Part shown: positions 17,531 through 27,027 of the stretch, in pieces
How positions within the stretch are numbered: position 1 is the stretch's first letter
Layout of the letters: each line of letters starts with the position of its first letter
NCBI GenBank assembly: GCA_001028025.1
Contig: LDAQ01000089.1
Location: 1 to 46,170, forward strand
DNA from: Faecalicatena fissicatena
Lineage (GTDB): Bacteria; Bacillota; Clostridia; Lachnospirales; Lachnospiraceae
Reading direction: 5' to 3'
Length of the DNA: 46,170 nt
The notes under the pieces: model-generated
Databases searched by the model: none
What the model was told of the DNA's origin: nothing
Seen by the model: the letters and a program-made list of their open reading frames with translations, nothing else
Made by a program: the position numbers and the translations under genes

Positions 17531-18307
17531 ATGGTATATGCAAGTCATCTTCTTGAGGATGAAGAAATGAGACAGGTAGTAGAAGAAACTGGGGTTGGGA
17601 TTGAGAGTATTGAATTCTCTATTTCTGAAAACCTGGACTGCCTGGATGAGAAAATCGCCGGTTACAGAGAACGGTTAAAATATATAGGCGCCGGAAGCCT
17701 GACGCTGCATGGTCCATTTCTGGATTTGAATCCAATGACATATGATTCCAGGATAAGGGCGGTGACGAAATCCCGCTTTACACAGACCTATGAGGCTGCC
17801 AAAAGACTGGAGGCCAGAAAGATAATTTTCCATACGGGTTTTCTTCCGGGAGTTTATTATCTGACTGGCTGGGCAGATCGAGTGGCCGAGTTCTGGAATG
17901 AGTTTATGGAAGGTAAAAGCGGTATCCAGATTCTTATGGAAAATGTATATGACCAGGAAATACCGCCCATGATTGAAGTGGAGCAGAAGGTTGAGTCCCC
18001 GGATTTTAAACTGTGCCTGGACATCGGCCATGCGCACTGCTACTCGCCCAGGCCTTTGAGCGAGTGGATTCAGGCATTTGGGAAGCATGCGGGACATGTG
18101 CATGTCCACGATAATTGTGGGGACAGGGATGCACACCTGGGATTGGGACGCGGGAATATACCCGTAGATGAGACGCTGGAGTTGCTTAACACATACATGC
18201 CGGATGCAGAATATACAATTGAGTGCAGTCAAATGGAAGACGTTCTGATCTCCAGCAGGATGATAAGCAGCTGGCGAAAGAAGCAGAAGGTAAAAATGGC
18301 CGGATGA
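17531..18307 (+). CDS. Sugar phosphate isomerase/epimerase-like TIM barrel (AP-endonuclease-2 family)
   Basis: A 258-residue xylose-isomerase-like TIM barrel. The metal-site residues of the family appear in order: His60 in LHGPF, Glu137 in LMENVYD, Asp164 and His167 in LDIGHAH, the histidine in HVHDN, DAHLGLGRGNI, and the glutamate of TIECS. A divalent-metal-dependent isomerase, epimerase or hydrolase is therefore likely, and it should be active. The ribosome site is weak (ATCAGGT at 17514-17520), so expression may be low or coupled. It follows the LRR gene by 92 bases and seems to share the cobalamin riboswitch leader. The substrate is unknown, and I know of no B12 enzyme of this kind. Confidence 0.85.
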   Translation: MVYASHLLEDEEMRQVVEETGVGIESIEFSISENLDCLDEKIAGYRERLKYIGAGSLTLHGPFLDLNPMTYDSRIRAVTKSRFTQTYEAAKRLEARKIIFHTGFLPGVYYLTGWADRVAEFWNEFMEGKSGIQILMENVYDQEIPPMIEVEQKVESPDFKLCLDIGHAHCYSPRPLSEWIQAFGKHAGHVHVHDNCGDRDAHLGLGRGNIPVDETLELLNTYMPDAEYTIECSQMEDVLISSRMISSWRKKQKVKMAG

Positions 18308-18308
18308 G

Positions 18309-18361
18309 TGATATCAGAAATTTTTACGCATCTATCTATAAAAATTACCTAAGTTATATCA
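18309..18361. repeat. Nested AT-rich inverted repeat
   Basis: TGATAT (18309-18314) and ATATCA (18356-18361) enclose AATTTTTA (18319-18326) and TAAAAATT (18339-18346). It lies just after the TIM-barrel stop and may act as a weak terminator for that transcript. The rest of the spacer up to 18415 shows nothing clear. Confidence 0.4.
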
Positions 18362-18415
18362 GAAAACTGGTAAAATGATACAGGACATAAATGATTCATA
18401 GTGTTGTGAATATTT

Positions 18416-18450
18416 TGTGAAAACAGTATGGAAACTATGTGAAAAACAGT
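18416..18450 (+). repeat. Direct repeats abutting the promoter
   Basis: TGTGAAAACAGT (18416-18427) and TGTGAAAAACAGT (18438-18450) are spaced 22 bases start to start, two helical turns, and the second touches the -35 box. This geometry suits an operator for a DNA-binding protein. Confidence 0.45.
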
Positions 18451-18478
18451 GGACTTTTGCTGGGTCATACTTTATAAT
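18450..18478 (+). promoter_or_regulatory. Promoter of the B12-riboswitch operon
   Basis: TGGACT (18450-18455) and a perfect TATAAT (18473-18478) with 17-base spacing. Transcription would start near 18485, about 50 bases before the aptamer. Confidence 0.7.
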
Positions 18479-18534
18479 GAACTACATAGTTTAAACGGAA
18501 CGTTGTTGTTGGTAATTAATTTAATATTTATATT

Positions 18535-18725
18535 GCGGTGCATTTCCCGGACAGCTGGGGAATGATAATAGGGAAACCGGTGCGAGGCCGGTACAGTCAC
18601 CTCTACTGTAACGTGGACGAAGAAACGATTATACCATTGGCATTTATATGCTGAGAAGGTGTTTCGGAGGATGAAGCGAAGTCAGAAGACCTGCCGTGAT
18701 GATTGTTACGATGTATTTCTGGGAT
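18535..18725 (+). promoter_or_regulatory. Cobalamin riboswitch 2
   Basis: An almost textbook B12 element. AATAGGGAAACCGGTGCGAGGCCGG carries the CCGG(T)/GCCGG stem with GGTG, followed by TACAGTCACCTCTACTGTAACG, the peripheral insert with GAGAAGGTG, and the 3' core GAAGTCAGAAGACCTGCC (18677-18694). At about 190 bases with the peripheral insert it fits the large class. It is followed by a strong terminator at 18777-18816, so cobalamin binding should switch off transcription of the genes downstream. Confidence 0.95.
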
Positions 18726-18776
18726 GAAGAAATAGTCCGTTTTGTATACTAAAAATATAATATAGTAAAAAAGATG

Positions 18777-18816
18777 AGCTCTTCTATCGGAATGATGGAA
18801 GAGCTTTTATTTTTAA
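18777..18816 (+). terminator. Riboswitch-2 regulated terminator
   Basis: AGCTCTTC (18777-18784) pairs with GAAGAGCT (18798-18805), extended inward by four more pairs to a GGAAT loop, and runs into TTTTATTTTTAATT. GATGAAG at 18723-18729 could pair with CTTC(T)ATC in the 5' arm, a possible antiterminator when ligand is absent. Confidence 0.9.
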
Positions 18817-18987
18817 TTATAGCGTATTGAATTGAAACAGACAGTATAGATACGGAGAAAGGATGAACAGAAAAATGCATTTACTTAAAGATAGTTAACG
18901 GTCAATGCATGAAACAGAATGCTGGCTGTTTCTATAAAACAATTCAGGCCTATGGCCTAAGAGGAGAAACAGGAGGGATTAAAAAGA

Positions 18988-21900
18988 ATGAAACAAAAGC
19001 AAAAAACAAGAAGGGGGTTGTCCTGGTTATTAGCGGTGGTTGTGATGGTGACTACTGTATTTGCAGGAGGAATGCCGGTTCTGGCAGAAGGAACGACAGC
19101 GGACACGAATATGTTGTCTGGGATCAGCTTTTCTGATCCAAGCGAAGTGGGCGATCCTGTCAAACTAATATCAGAGGTTGACCCTGAAACAAAAGAATGC
19201 ACAGTAGGTGTTATTGAAGAGGCGTACGAATTGGGCATATGTGCAGTTCTGAAGGAAGAAGCTGCAGGAGCCACAATCGAGGCTCAGTACCAGAATACTT
19301 TTAAGGACAGCGTGACAACAACAATGACCAGTGGTGAAGTACTGGTGTTAGACACATTGCTCGAGTATGGAGAGATCAAAGGCGGAGAGGTTCAAATCAC
19401 TGTTACATTAGGCGACAAGGTAGAAACATATACAGTACACGTGGTTCGATTAACGCCCCTTATGGAGCTCCAAGTAAGTGATGGAAATATTTCATATTTG
19501 ACCGGCTTTGCTGAGGACAAAACAGAGTATGAGATTACAGTTCCGGGGGGGACAGAATCAGTTGAAGTTAGCCTGATGGCTATGTACTGGGGCGATATTG
19601 ATGATAATGTATACACTGTTAATGGTAAGCCTGCTGTATTAGAAGAAGGAGCTTCCTACCCGAAATGCCAGGTTCCGTTAACGGAAGAAAAAACAACAAT
19701 TGTCGCAAAAGCAGAAAAGCAAGGAACTGTCGGAAAAGCATATACTCTTAATATCATCAAAGATATTAAAAAAGTTGACCTGACCGTTACAACGAACCCT
19801 GCAGATGCAACTGTAACCATTACAGACGGTGAGGGAGCGGCAGTCCAGGGAACAGATGGAGTTTACAGTCTGGAGGCCGGAAAAGATTACAACTATAAGA
19901 TTGAAAGAGAAGGATTTGTAACCCAGACAGGGACGGTTAATCTGACAGAGTCAGAGACCAAAAACTTCACACTGGAGTCTGAGGAAGCACCGCTTCTTCT
20001 GAAAGGTGTTGAAGGATATCAGACTCAAAATGTTGAATTTGATGTAACAACAAAAGAGGCAACACTGGTATACGATACATCCACAGCCGTTGAATTAAGA
20101 GTCAAGCTGCATGAAGGCACGACAGATAAAGACATGAAGGTCGTTTATACTTATACGGATAGCACAGGCAAGGATGTAAAAGTTGAATCTACGGCAAAAA
20201 ATCAGTATGAGTCTATGGCAGGTGCTATAAGAGCTGATGGTGAACCAAATGATATTACCATTACTGCTGCAAAAGGCGGGGTAACAGAAGTTTATACCGT
20301 GCATATAAAACAGCTCACAATTCTGACAGGCCTGCAGTTGAATTATGAAAATGGAGATACACTGAAATTTAATCCTGCATTTAATAAATCAACCACAGAG
20401 TATAGGACGAAGGTTCTGAGTGATGTGGATGCAGTCAACATTACATTTAAGAATCCGGATACTGGTAATTCAAAGGTAATGGTTAACGGAACAGAAGTGA
20501 CCGGCACAACCTATAAGATGAATTTGGTTGATGGTGAGAATAAGGCTGTTATTAAAGTGAAAAAAGGGGGAGCAGAGCAAACTTCCTATACCGTCATTGT
20601 CGATAGAGTACAGATAGTTGAATTATCCGTGCAGGTGAACCCTAAAGATGCATTGTTTACGATCTATGATGGGGAGAATAAGCGTCTATGGCCGGAGAAT
20701 GGCAAGTATAGCCTTTTCCCAGGTGACGATTACAGCTATGCAGTTACAAAACTCGGATATGTGGGCCAGTCAGGTATTCTGAATATCAGCCAGTCCGAGA
20801 CAAAAGAATTTAAACTGGAGAAGGCCGCAGAAATCACGCTTCCGGAGTTGGATGCAGATTATCCGGGCTTCCGTTCCGGCCGTGACAATATGTCAATTGT
20901 TGATGCAAAGACTCCCATAACTTCAGATTCCATTGAAGTGAAGTGGGAACGCCAGACAGGTGAATATGTTAAGCCGACCAGCGGAACAACACCGATTATT
21001 GTTGACAACAAAGTTTACACACTTTCCGGAAACAAACTTTATGTTCTGGATAAGGAAACAGGAGAGATCCTGAAGACAAGTGAGACAGTAACACCAACCA
21101 CATTTGGTTTGATGCCTCCTACATACGCTGAGGGAATGCTCTTTGTACCGCTGGGGAATGGAACAATTCAGTGCTTTAATGCAGAAACACTGGAATCCCT
21201 TTGGGTTTATGAAGATCCTGCGGGCGGACGGAGTGAGAGTGCGATTCGTTATGACGATGGATATATCTATGTTGGATTCTTTACAACTAAGAAATCAGGT
21301 TTCGTTTGTATTTCCGTAACTGATGAAGATCCATCTCAGCAAACGGAAAGAAAGGCAGCAACCTGGAGAGATGAAAACCTTGGCAGCTTCTATTGGGACG
21401 GATGCTGGACAAATGAAAACTATGTTATTCTATGTACCAATAATGGAGTATTACATTGTATTGATAAACGAACCGGTGAGATTATGCAGCGGGTAGATTT
21501 AGGCGGACAGGTTCGTTGTGATGTTTCTTACTACAATGGAAGAGTCTATGTTTCCAGCCAAAACGGTAATCTCTATTCTTACAACCTGACAAAGGACGGA
21601 AAACTTGATGAAGAAAATCTGATTGAACCTTTGAAATTGGGAAGTCAGAGCACAAGTACCCCGGCTATTTACAATAACCGACTGTACGTAGGGATTAATG
21701 CAGGAACGATGTTTGGTGTAGAGGGAAATGCACTCCTGGTAGTGGATATAGATCCTACGACAGGAGCATTGACACCGGCATATGCAGTACCGACAGATGG
21801 TTACTGCCAGACTTCCGGTTTGATTGTTACAGGTTATGAAAAAGAAGACGGATATGTATATGTATACTTCCTTGCCAATTCAGCTCATGGTCAGTTATAT

Positions 21901-23193
21901 ATGATTAAAGACAAGGCAGGATTGAAGGAAGCAGATCCGGCATCCGGTTTATTCTATACGCCGACTCACGAACAGTATTGTATCGCAAGTGCAGTTGCTG
22001 ACAGCGATGGCAATCTGTATTTAAAGAATGACTCCGCATGGCAGTTCGTATTAAAGCGTTCAGACGTTTATCTGAAAGAGGTAAATATAGATGGCGGTAA
22101 CGGAATTATAGACGGTGGGAAACCATTTGACGGTAGTATCAATTCTCACACGATTCAGGTGGATCCCGGAACAGAGAGCTTCAAACTGGATTTGACTGCA
22201 AATGAAGGTACAGAAGTTATGATAAATGGAGTGCCCGGAGCAATGCAGGATATCAAGCTTGTTGACGGAAGGGCAGAGGTAGAAGTACAGCTGAAAAAGG
22301 GTACTACAGTCAGAACATTTACGTTCCATGTTGTAACAGGACCTGTTTTAAAAGATCTCAGAGTGGACAGTTCTCCGAATGAGGGAATGGCAAGCACCGT
22401 CGTTTACACATTAGATCCTGCATTTGATGCAATGACGACTGAGTACACGGTAGGGATTGAGGCTGATAAGGACAATGCCTATATCTGGCCCACGCGTATG
22501 AGTTCAAAAGATAAGATGACGATGACTGCCATAAGCGGTATTTCTGGTAAAAACGAAGGTGACGAAATTAAAGGCAGTACGAACTACAAGGGGAATACGT
22601 ATTTCAATGTGAGATTTGCGGACAACTCAACCATAGGAAAGGTGAAGCTGACAGTAAGTTCGGAGGACGGAACACAGTCTAAGGATTATAACTTTACCGT
22701 ATATTCCGGAAATGCACTTCCGATCATTACAACCGATGATGGAGCTATCTCAGAACGTACAGATAGCAGTGCAAAGCTTAATTTAACAGCAAATAAAGCA
22801 GGAGAGCTGTATTATCTGGTTCAGGCAGCAGACGCGGAAGCACCGGACAGTGCGAAGCTTATGGCAGAGGGAACAAAAGCAGATGCAGTGGAAGGCAAGA
22901 ACACGATTGAACTGACTGGCCTGCAAAGAAGCGCGCAGAAGCTTTATATGATTCTGAAAGACGCATCAGGTAACGAATCTGCAGTACGTACTCTGGATAT
23001 TGCATCTGCGATTATAACCGGCGATATGAATAACGATGGAAAATTAACGAATGCGGATGTATCTATGCTGCTGGATAAAGTGACAGCAAGTGAAAACGTG
23101 GATCTGGGAACAGGAGACGTTAACGGAGATGGAAAGATAACGAATGCAGATGTATCCATGCTTTTAGATAAGGTAACAGCAGGAAATAACTAA
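18988..23193 (+). CDS. Large secreted dockerin protein with PQQ-like beta-propeller (paralog 1)
   Basis: A 1401-residue exported protein, first gene of the riboswitch-2 operon (AGGAGGG at 18971-18977). Signal peptide 1-33, cleaving after VLA. Next come cadherin-like beta-sandwich domains (about 41-255), a PEGA-like domain (262-333), two more cadherin-like domains (334-541) and a second PEGA-like domain (542-614). A PQQ/WD-like beta-propeller spans about 620-1025, with blade motifs such as LYVLDKETGEIL, IQCFNAETLESLWVY and LHCIDKRTGEIM. Beta-sandwich domains follow, and the end is a type-I dockerin (1345-1401) with two calcium-binding repeats, GDMNNDGKLTNADVSMLLDK and GDVNGDGKITNADVSMLLDK. It should dock to the cohesin protein at 27028-28401. 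No catalytic domain is seen; the propeller is the likely ligand-binding part. Corrinoid binding is inferred from operon context only. Confidence 0.92.
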   Translation: MKQKQKTRRGLSWLLAVVVMVTTVFAGGMPVLAEGTTADTNMLSGISFSDPSEVGDPVKLISEVDPETKECTVGVIEEAYELGICAVLKEEAAGATIEAQYQNTFKDSVTTTMTSGEVLVLDTLLEYGEIKGGEVQITVTLGDKVETYTVHVVRLTPLMELQVSDGNISYLTGFAEDKTEYEITVPGGTESVEVSLMAMYWGDIDDNVYTVNGKPAVLEEGASYPKCQVPLTEEKTTIVAKAEKQGTVGKAYTLNIIKDIKKVDLTVTTNPADATVTITDGEGAAVQGTDGVYSLEAGKDYNYKIEREGFVTQTGTVNLTESETKNFTLESEEAPLLLKGVEGYQTQNVEFDVTTKEATLVYDTSTAVELRVKLHEGTTDKDMKVVYTYTDSTGKDVKVESTAKNQYESMAGAIRADGEPNDITITAAKGGVTEVYTVHIKQLTILTGLQLNYENGDTLKFNPAFNKSTTEYRTKVLSDVDAVNITFKNPDTGNSKVMVNGTEVTGTTYKMNLVDGENKAVIKVKKGGAEQTSYTVIVDRVQIVELSVQVNPKDALFTIYDGENKRLWPENGKYSLFPGDDYSYAVTKLGYVGQSGILNISQSETKEFKLEKAAEITLPELDADYPGFRSGRDNMSIVDAKTPITSDSIEVKWERQTGEYVKPTSGTTPIIVDNKVYTLSGNKLYVLDKETGEILKTSETVTPTTFGLMPPTYAEGMLFVPLGNGTIQCFNAETLESLWVYEDPAGGRSESAIRYDDGYIYVGFFTTKKSGFVCISVTDEDPSQQTERKAATWRDENLGSFYWDGCWTNENYVILCTNNGVLHCIDKRTGEIMQRVDLGGQVRCDVSYYNGRVYVSSQNGNLYSYNLTKDGKLDEENLIEPLKLGSQSTSTPAIYNNRLYVGINAGTMFGVEGNALLVVDIDPTTGALTPAYAVPTDGYCQTSGLIVTGYEKEDGYVYVYFLANSAHGQLYMIKDKAGLKEADPASGLFYTPTHEQYCIASAVADSDGNLYLKNDSAWQFVLKRSDVYLKEVNIDGGNGIIDGGKPFDGSINSHTIQVDPGTESFKLDLTANEGTEVMINGVPGAMQDIKLVDGRAEVEVQLKKGTTVRTFTFHVVTGPVLKDLRVDSSPNEGMASTVVYTLDPAFDAMTTEYTVGIEADKDNAYIWPTRMSSKDKMTMTAISGISGKNEGDEIKGSTNYKGNTYFNVRFADNSTIGKVKLTVSSEDGTQSKDYNFTVYSGNALPIITTDDGAISERTDSSAKLNLTANKAGELYYLVQAADAEAPDSAKLMAEGTKADAVEGKNTIELTGLQRSAQKLYMILKDASGNESAVRTLDIASAIITGDMNNDGKLTNADVSMLLDKVTASENVDLGTGDVNGDGKITNADVSMLLDKVTAGNN

Positions 23194-23215
23194 AATGATT
23201 TAGAGGGATGATAAG

Positions 23216-26200
23216 ATGAAGGCTGGAATAGCAGAATACAAAAAACAGAAAAAAAGATGGATGGCGGGAATATTGGCTATACTGACTGCTTTTTCAGCCG
23301 TTGTCTGGCAGCCATTAAACACGAAAGCGGAGGAAGCCGTTCCTGTGGAAGCCCCCGTTCCTGTGGAAGAACCCGGGGAAACAAGCGTTCCTCTTGAAGG
23401 GATTGAGCTTAACAAAAGCGGCCTGGTGATGAAGACAGGAGACCAGAAGAGTCTGACAGCACGTCTGCTTCCGGAAAATACAACTGAGCAGCCGGAAATC
23501 ATATGGAGTTCAGATGATTCGGAAGTTGCAGTAGTGGAAGGAAACGGAAATGAGGCAATTGTAACAGCAGCAGAAGGCGGCGGAGGCACGGCTGTCATAA
23601 CGGCAACGGCGGGAGATTTTTCAGCCGAGTGCCTTGTCCTGGTGACCGTGCGGGAGCCGTTGCTTGAGAGTATCATCTTTATGCAGAATAGTTCGGGCAG
23701 TAACCGGTATGAACTCACAGAGGGAGTTCCGGGCAGCAATGAGTATACGCTCAGAATTCCGGAGAATACCAATGTGCTATATGCCAGGCCTCAGCTTAGA
23801 GATGATGTAATGGGAACGATTACAGCCAGATTCGTGGATTTGAATACCGGGCAGGAAACTGCGGTTGACATGCCGGTGGATGAATCCACGTCTTTGACCA
23901 ATAATACTACCGGGCGGATTATCAATGCCTATGACACAGAACCAAAAGAGCTTGTACTGGAAGTGACGGCAGAAGACTGGACGGAAATTTATCAGGTTCA
24001 TATAGTAAGAGGAACCTATCTGGGAGGTTTTAGTCTTACGGATGATAAGGGGGAAGAGATTCCATATACCCCGGTTTTTAAAAAGACCGTTTATGAATAT
24101 GCCGTGCATGTGCCTTCTACTACCGGACAGATCAGGATCGACCTGTCGCCGGCAGAAGAAACCAGTACAAGCCTGATGGTGAATGGAGAGCCGGCAGAGA
24201 ACGGCAGTTACATTTTACCGCTGCAGGGCCAGGATACAACGGCAGTTTTGAGTGCCGGAGACGGATTCCAGTCATCGCCTTATGAATACAAACTTTCCGT
24301 GTATGTGGATCCGGTCTGCCGCCTGAAGGTGAATCTGGAACCGAAGGATGCGGTATTTGCCATATATGATGCCGGACATGTGAGACTGACCCAAAAAGAC
24401 GGAGGTTATGAACTGATCAGTGGGGACGAGTATACATATACTGTTTCCGCAGAGGGATATCAGACCCAGAGAGGTGCAATCAAACTAATAGAAGATGAAG
24501 AGAGGACTTTCACCCTGCAGAAATCTTCCGGCAGCGGGCTTGAGGAACTGGATGCGCAGTGGGGCGGATACTGGAAAACTGAAAGCAATCAGAACATAGT
24601 GGATGCCATGGCACCGGCTGCCCGATTGGAGGCGGAGGTTTCATGGCAAAAGCAGTATGGTGAGAATGCTGATTATGGCAAGAGTGTCAGTGACGGTATT
24701 CTTGTAGAGAACTATATCTGCTGCTTTAACGGCAACATACTCATGTATTTGGATAAGGATACCGGTGAGATTGCGAAAAGCGTAAAGATGGCAGCATGGG
24801 GGAACAGCTCTTTTACAAAGCCTCTATATGCAGCGGGGATGATCTTTGTCCCACTCAGCGATGGAAAGCTGCAGGCGTTTAATGCGAGGACGCTGAAGTC
24901 TATGTGGATCTATAAAGATAGTGTGGGCGGAAATACAGCATCAGCGCTTCGATACGATTCCGGCTATATATATGCCGCATTTGCAAATGGCAATCTGGTG
25001 TGTATCTCTATAAATGATGAGAAACCGGACAGTACCAATGAAGAGAAACTGGCAGTGTGGAAACAGTATGACAGTAGGGGATATTATAGAACCGGTGTTT
25101 ATACCAGTGAAAAATATCTGTTTGCCTGCAGCCACTCCACCACGCTGTACTGTCTGGATAAAAAAACAGGGGAGATAGTCCAGAAGATTTCTCTGCCATT
25201 AGAGGCCGGGGCAGCTTCAACAGCAATCAGTTATGAAAGCGGACGAATTTATTTTGCTACAGAGAATGGTTATCTATATAGCTATGCCTTGGCTGAAAAT
25301 GGAATGCTGGATACAGAAAGCAGTGTATCCCTGAAGCTGGGAGGCGCAGTATTTGGAACGCCCCTTGTCTATCATAATCGGATCTACGTGGGCAGTGCAT
25401 CAAAAGATAAGTATGGTGTCGTTCAGGGACCGTATTATCTGAATGTTGTACAGATGGATGAAGCGGCCGGAAGTTTGACACTGGCCTATCAGATGGAGAC
25501 CGAATATGGAGCAAAAGGACCTGGCACCCTGACAACAGCTTATGAACAGCAGGATGGATATGTGTATGTATATTTCACCACAGACAGTCCCACTGGAATA
25601 GTGTATCTGTTAAAGGACAAGGCCGGTGCAGATGCACCGGGAGAGGGAAGCGGTTTATTTTATCAGCAGAGGGAGGTGTCAGGGGCCGGAAGCGGCAGCG
25701 TATTGATTGATCAGGATGGGCACATGTACATCCGTTATGAATCCGCATGGCTGTATGCCTTGCGTCCAACGGGGGTATATCTGGAGGACGTAGAGCTTGC
25801 CGGTGGCAACCCGGTGCTGGATGGCGGCCGGGAATTTGACGGACAGGCGGAAAAGCACAGTATTCTGCTGGATACAGGAGAAGATAAGATTACACTTACC
25901 CTGAAGGCAAACGAGGGGACAACGGTCTCCGTGGACGGCAAAGAAGGAAATGTACAGGAAATTACATTAACAGACGGCCGTGCGGAGGTGACAGTCATAC
26001 TGACTAACGGGCAGCAGACACGCAGCTATCAGTTCTCTATCGTTCAGAGAAACACTGATGTATCACTGGAGAATCTGCAGGTGAGTTTTTCTCCAATGGT
26101 AACGGTTATGGAGATGGAAATGGAACCGGCCTTCGAGCCGGACCGTACAGATTATAAATCCTCTATTTATGGAGATAAAAGCCAGGCGGTTTATTATATC

Positions 26201-26932
26201 TGGCCGAGGCTGCCGGAGGGGGCTTCGTCTACGATGAAGGTTACGGTCGAAAGCGGATCAAGTGCGGGAATGGAGCTGGAACCAATGCCGATTTATCTTG
26301 GCAAGGAGGTACTGCAGCGATACACCTTATATGCATCGGGACTGGCGCCGACCGAGGTTGCGGTCACAGTAACGGCTGAGGATGGAAACACTCAAAAGGT
26401 ATACAGAATCACTTTATTTCAGAACAACGAGCAGCCTAAGATAACGGCCGGTTCAAACGCGCTCATAACCCGTGCGGAGAAAAGTGTGACGGTTCGTGTG
26501 AATGCGAGTATGGACGGTTACCTATACTATCTGTCCGAACAAAAGTCGGCGGGCACAAAGATGCCGACGGCGGCCGAAATACGTAAGAATGGGAAAAGGA
26601 TGGCCGTTAAGGCAGGGGAAAATACCGTTACCATTGACGGTTTTGACCGGGAGGCTGCTGTCCTGTATCTTTACGAAATGAGTTATGCACAACGCTGGAG
26701 CAGCGGCGTGCAGATTGATGTACCGGCTTATACATTCGTGCCGGTCGACCCGTCAGGAAAAGGTGATCTGAATGGAGACGGCAAGATAACCAATTCAGAC
26801 GTGAGTTTTCTGCTGGATGGAGTCACAGCGGGACGGCCGCTTTCACCGGAGATAGCAGATATGAATAATGACGGAAAAGTAAGCAATGCAGATGTAAGTG
26901 CGTTGCTGGATCTGGTAACGAAGGGCAGCTAA
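23216..26932 (+). CDS. Large secreted dockerin protein with PQQ-like beta-propeller (paralog 2)
   Basis: A 1238-residue paralog of the preceding gene product, 22 bases downstream with AGAGGGA as ribosome site. Signal peptide 1-38, cleaving after TKA. It then has a Pro/Glu/Val-rich linker, a BIG2 immunoglobulin-like domain (about 60-145) not present in paralog 1, cadherin-like domains (146-365), one PEGA-like domain (366-440), the beta-propeller (about 441-850, with YAAGMIFVPLSDGKLQAFNA and LYCLDKKTGEIV), more beta-sandwiches, and a dockerin at 1183-1238 (GDLNGDGKITNSDVSFLLDG and DMNNDGKVSNADVSALLD). The propellers of the two paralogs align blade by blade while the N-termini differ, so this is a tandem duplication followed by domain shuffling. 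Likely a second docked surface component. Confidence 0.92.
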   Translation: MKAGIAEYKKQKKRWMAGILAILTAFSAVVWQPLNTKAEEAVPVEAPVPVEEPGETSVPLEGIELNKSGLVMKTGDQKSLTARLLPENTTEQPEIIWSSDDSEVAVVEGNGNEAIVTAAEGGGGTAVITATAGDFSAECLVLVTVREPLLESIIFMQNSSGSNRYELTEGVPGSNEYTLRIPENTNVLYARPQLRDDVMGTITARFVDLNTGQETAVDMPVDESTSLTNNTTGRIINAYDTEPKELVLEVTAEDWTEIYQVHIVRGTYLGGFSLTDDKGEEIPYTPVFKKTVYEYAVHVPSTTGQIRIDLSPAEETSTSLMVNGEPAENGSYILPLQGQDTTAVLSAGDGFQSSPYEYKLSVYVDPVCRLKVNLEPKDAVFAIYDAGHVRLTQKDGGYELISGDEYTYTVSAEGYQTQRGAIKLIEDEERTFTLQKSSGSGLEELDAQWGGYWKTESNQNIVDAMAPAARLEAEVSWQKQYGENADYGKSVSDGILVENYICCFNGNILMYLDKDTGEIAKSVKMAAWGNSSFTKPLYAAGMIFVPLSDGKLQAFNARTLKSMWIYKDSVGGNTASALRYDSGYIYAAFANGNLVCISINDEKPDSTNEEKLAVWKQYDSRGYYRTGVYTSEKYLFACSHSTTLYCLDKKTGEIVQKISLPLEAGAASTAISYESGRIYFATENGYLYSYALAENGMLDTESSVSLKLGGAVFGTPLVYHNRIYVGSASKDKYGVVQGPYYLNVVQMDEAAGSLTLAYQMETEYGAKGPGTLTTAYEQQDGYVYVYFTTDSPTGIVYLLKDKAGADAPGEGSGLFYQQREVSGAGSGSVLIDQDGHMYIRYESAWLYALRPTGVYLEDVELAGGNPVLDGGREFDGQAEKHSILLDTGEDKITLTLKANEGTTVSVDGKEGNVQEITLTDGRAEVTVILTNGQQTRSYQFSIVQRNTDVSLENLQVSFSPMVTVMEMEMEPAFEPDRTDYKSSIYGDKSQAVYYIWPRLPEGASSTMKVTVESGSSAGMELEPMPIYLGKEVLQRYTLYASGLAPTEVAVTVTAEDGNTQKVYRITLFQNNEQPKITAGSNALITRAEKSVTVRVNASMDGYLYYLSEQKSAGTKMPTAAEIRKNGKRMAVKAGENTVTIDGFDREAAVLYLYEMSYAQRWSSGVQIDVPAYTFVPVDPSGKGDLNGDGKITNSDVSFLLDGVTAGRPLSPEIADMNNDGKVSNADVSALLDLVTKGS

Positions 26933-27027
26933 AGCTCTTAAGGTACCAGCGAAAAGGTGGACAACATGGTTTTAGACCATGATAATCCAATATAAACAAT
27001 ATAATTTCAAAGCAAAGGAGAATTATT

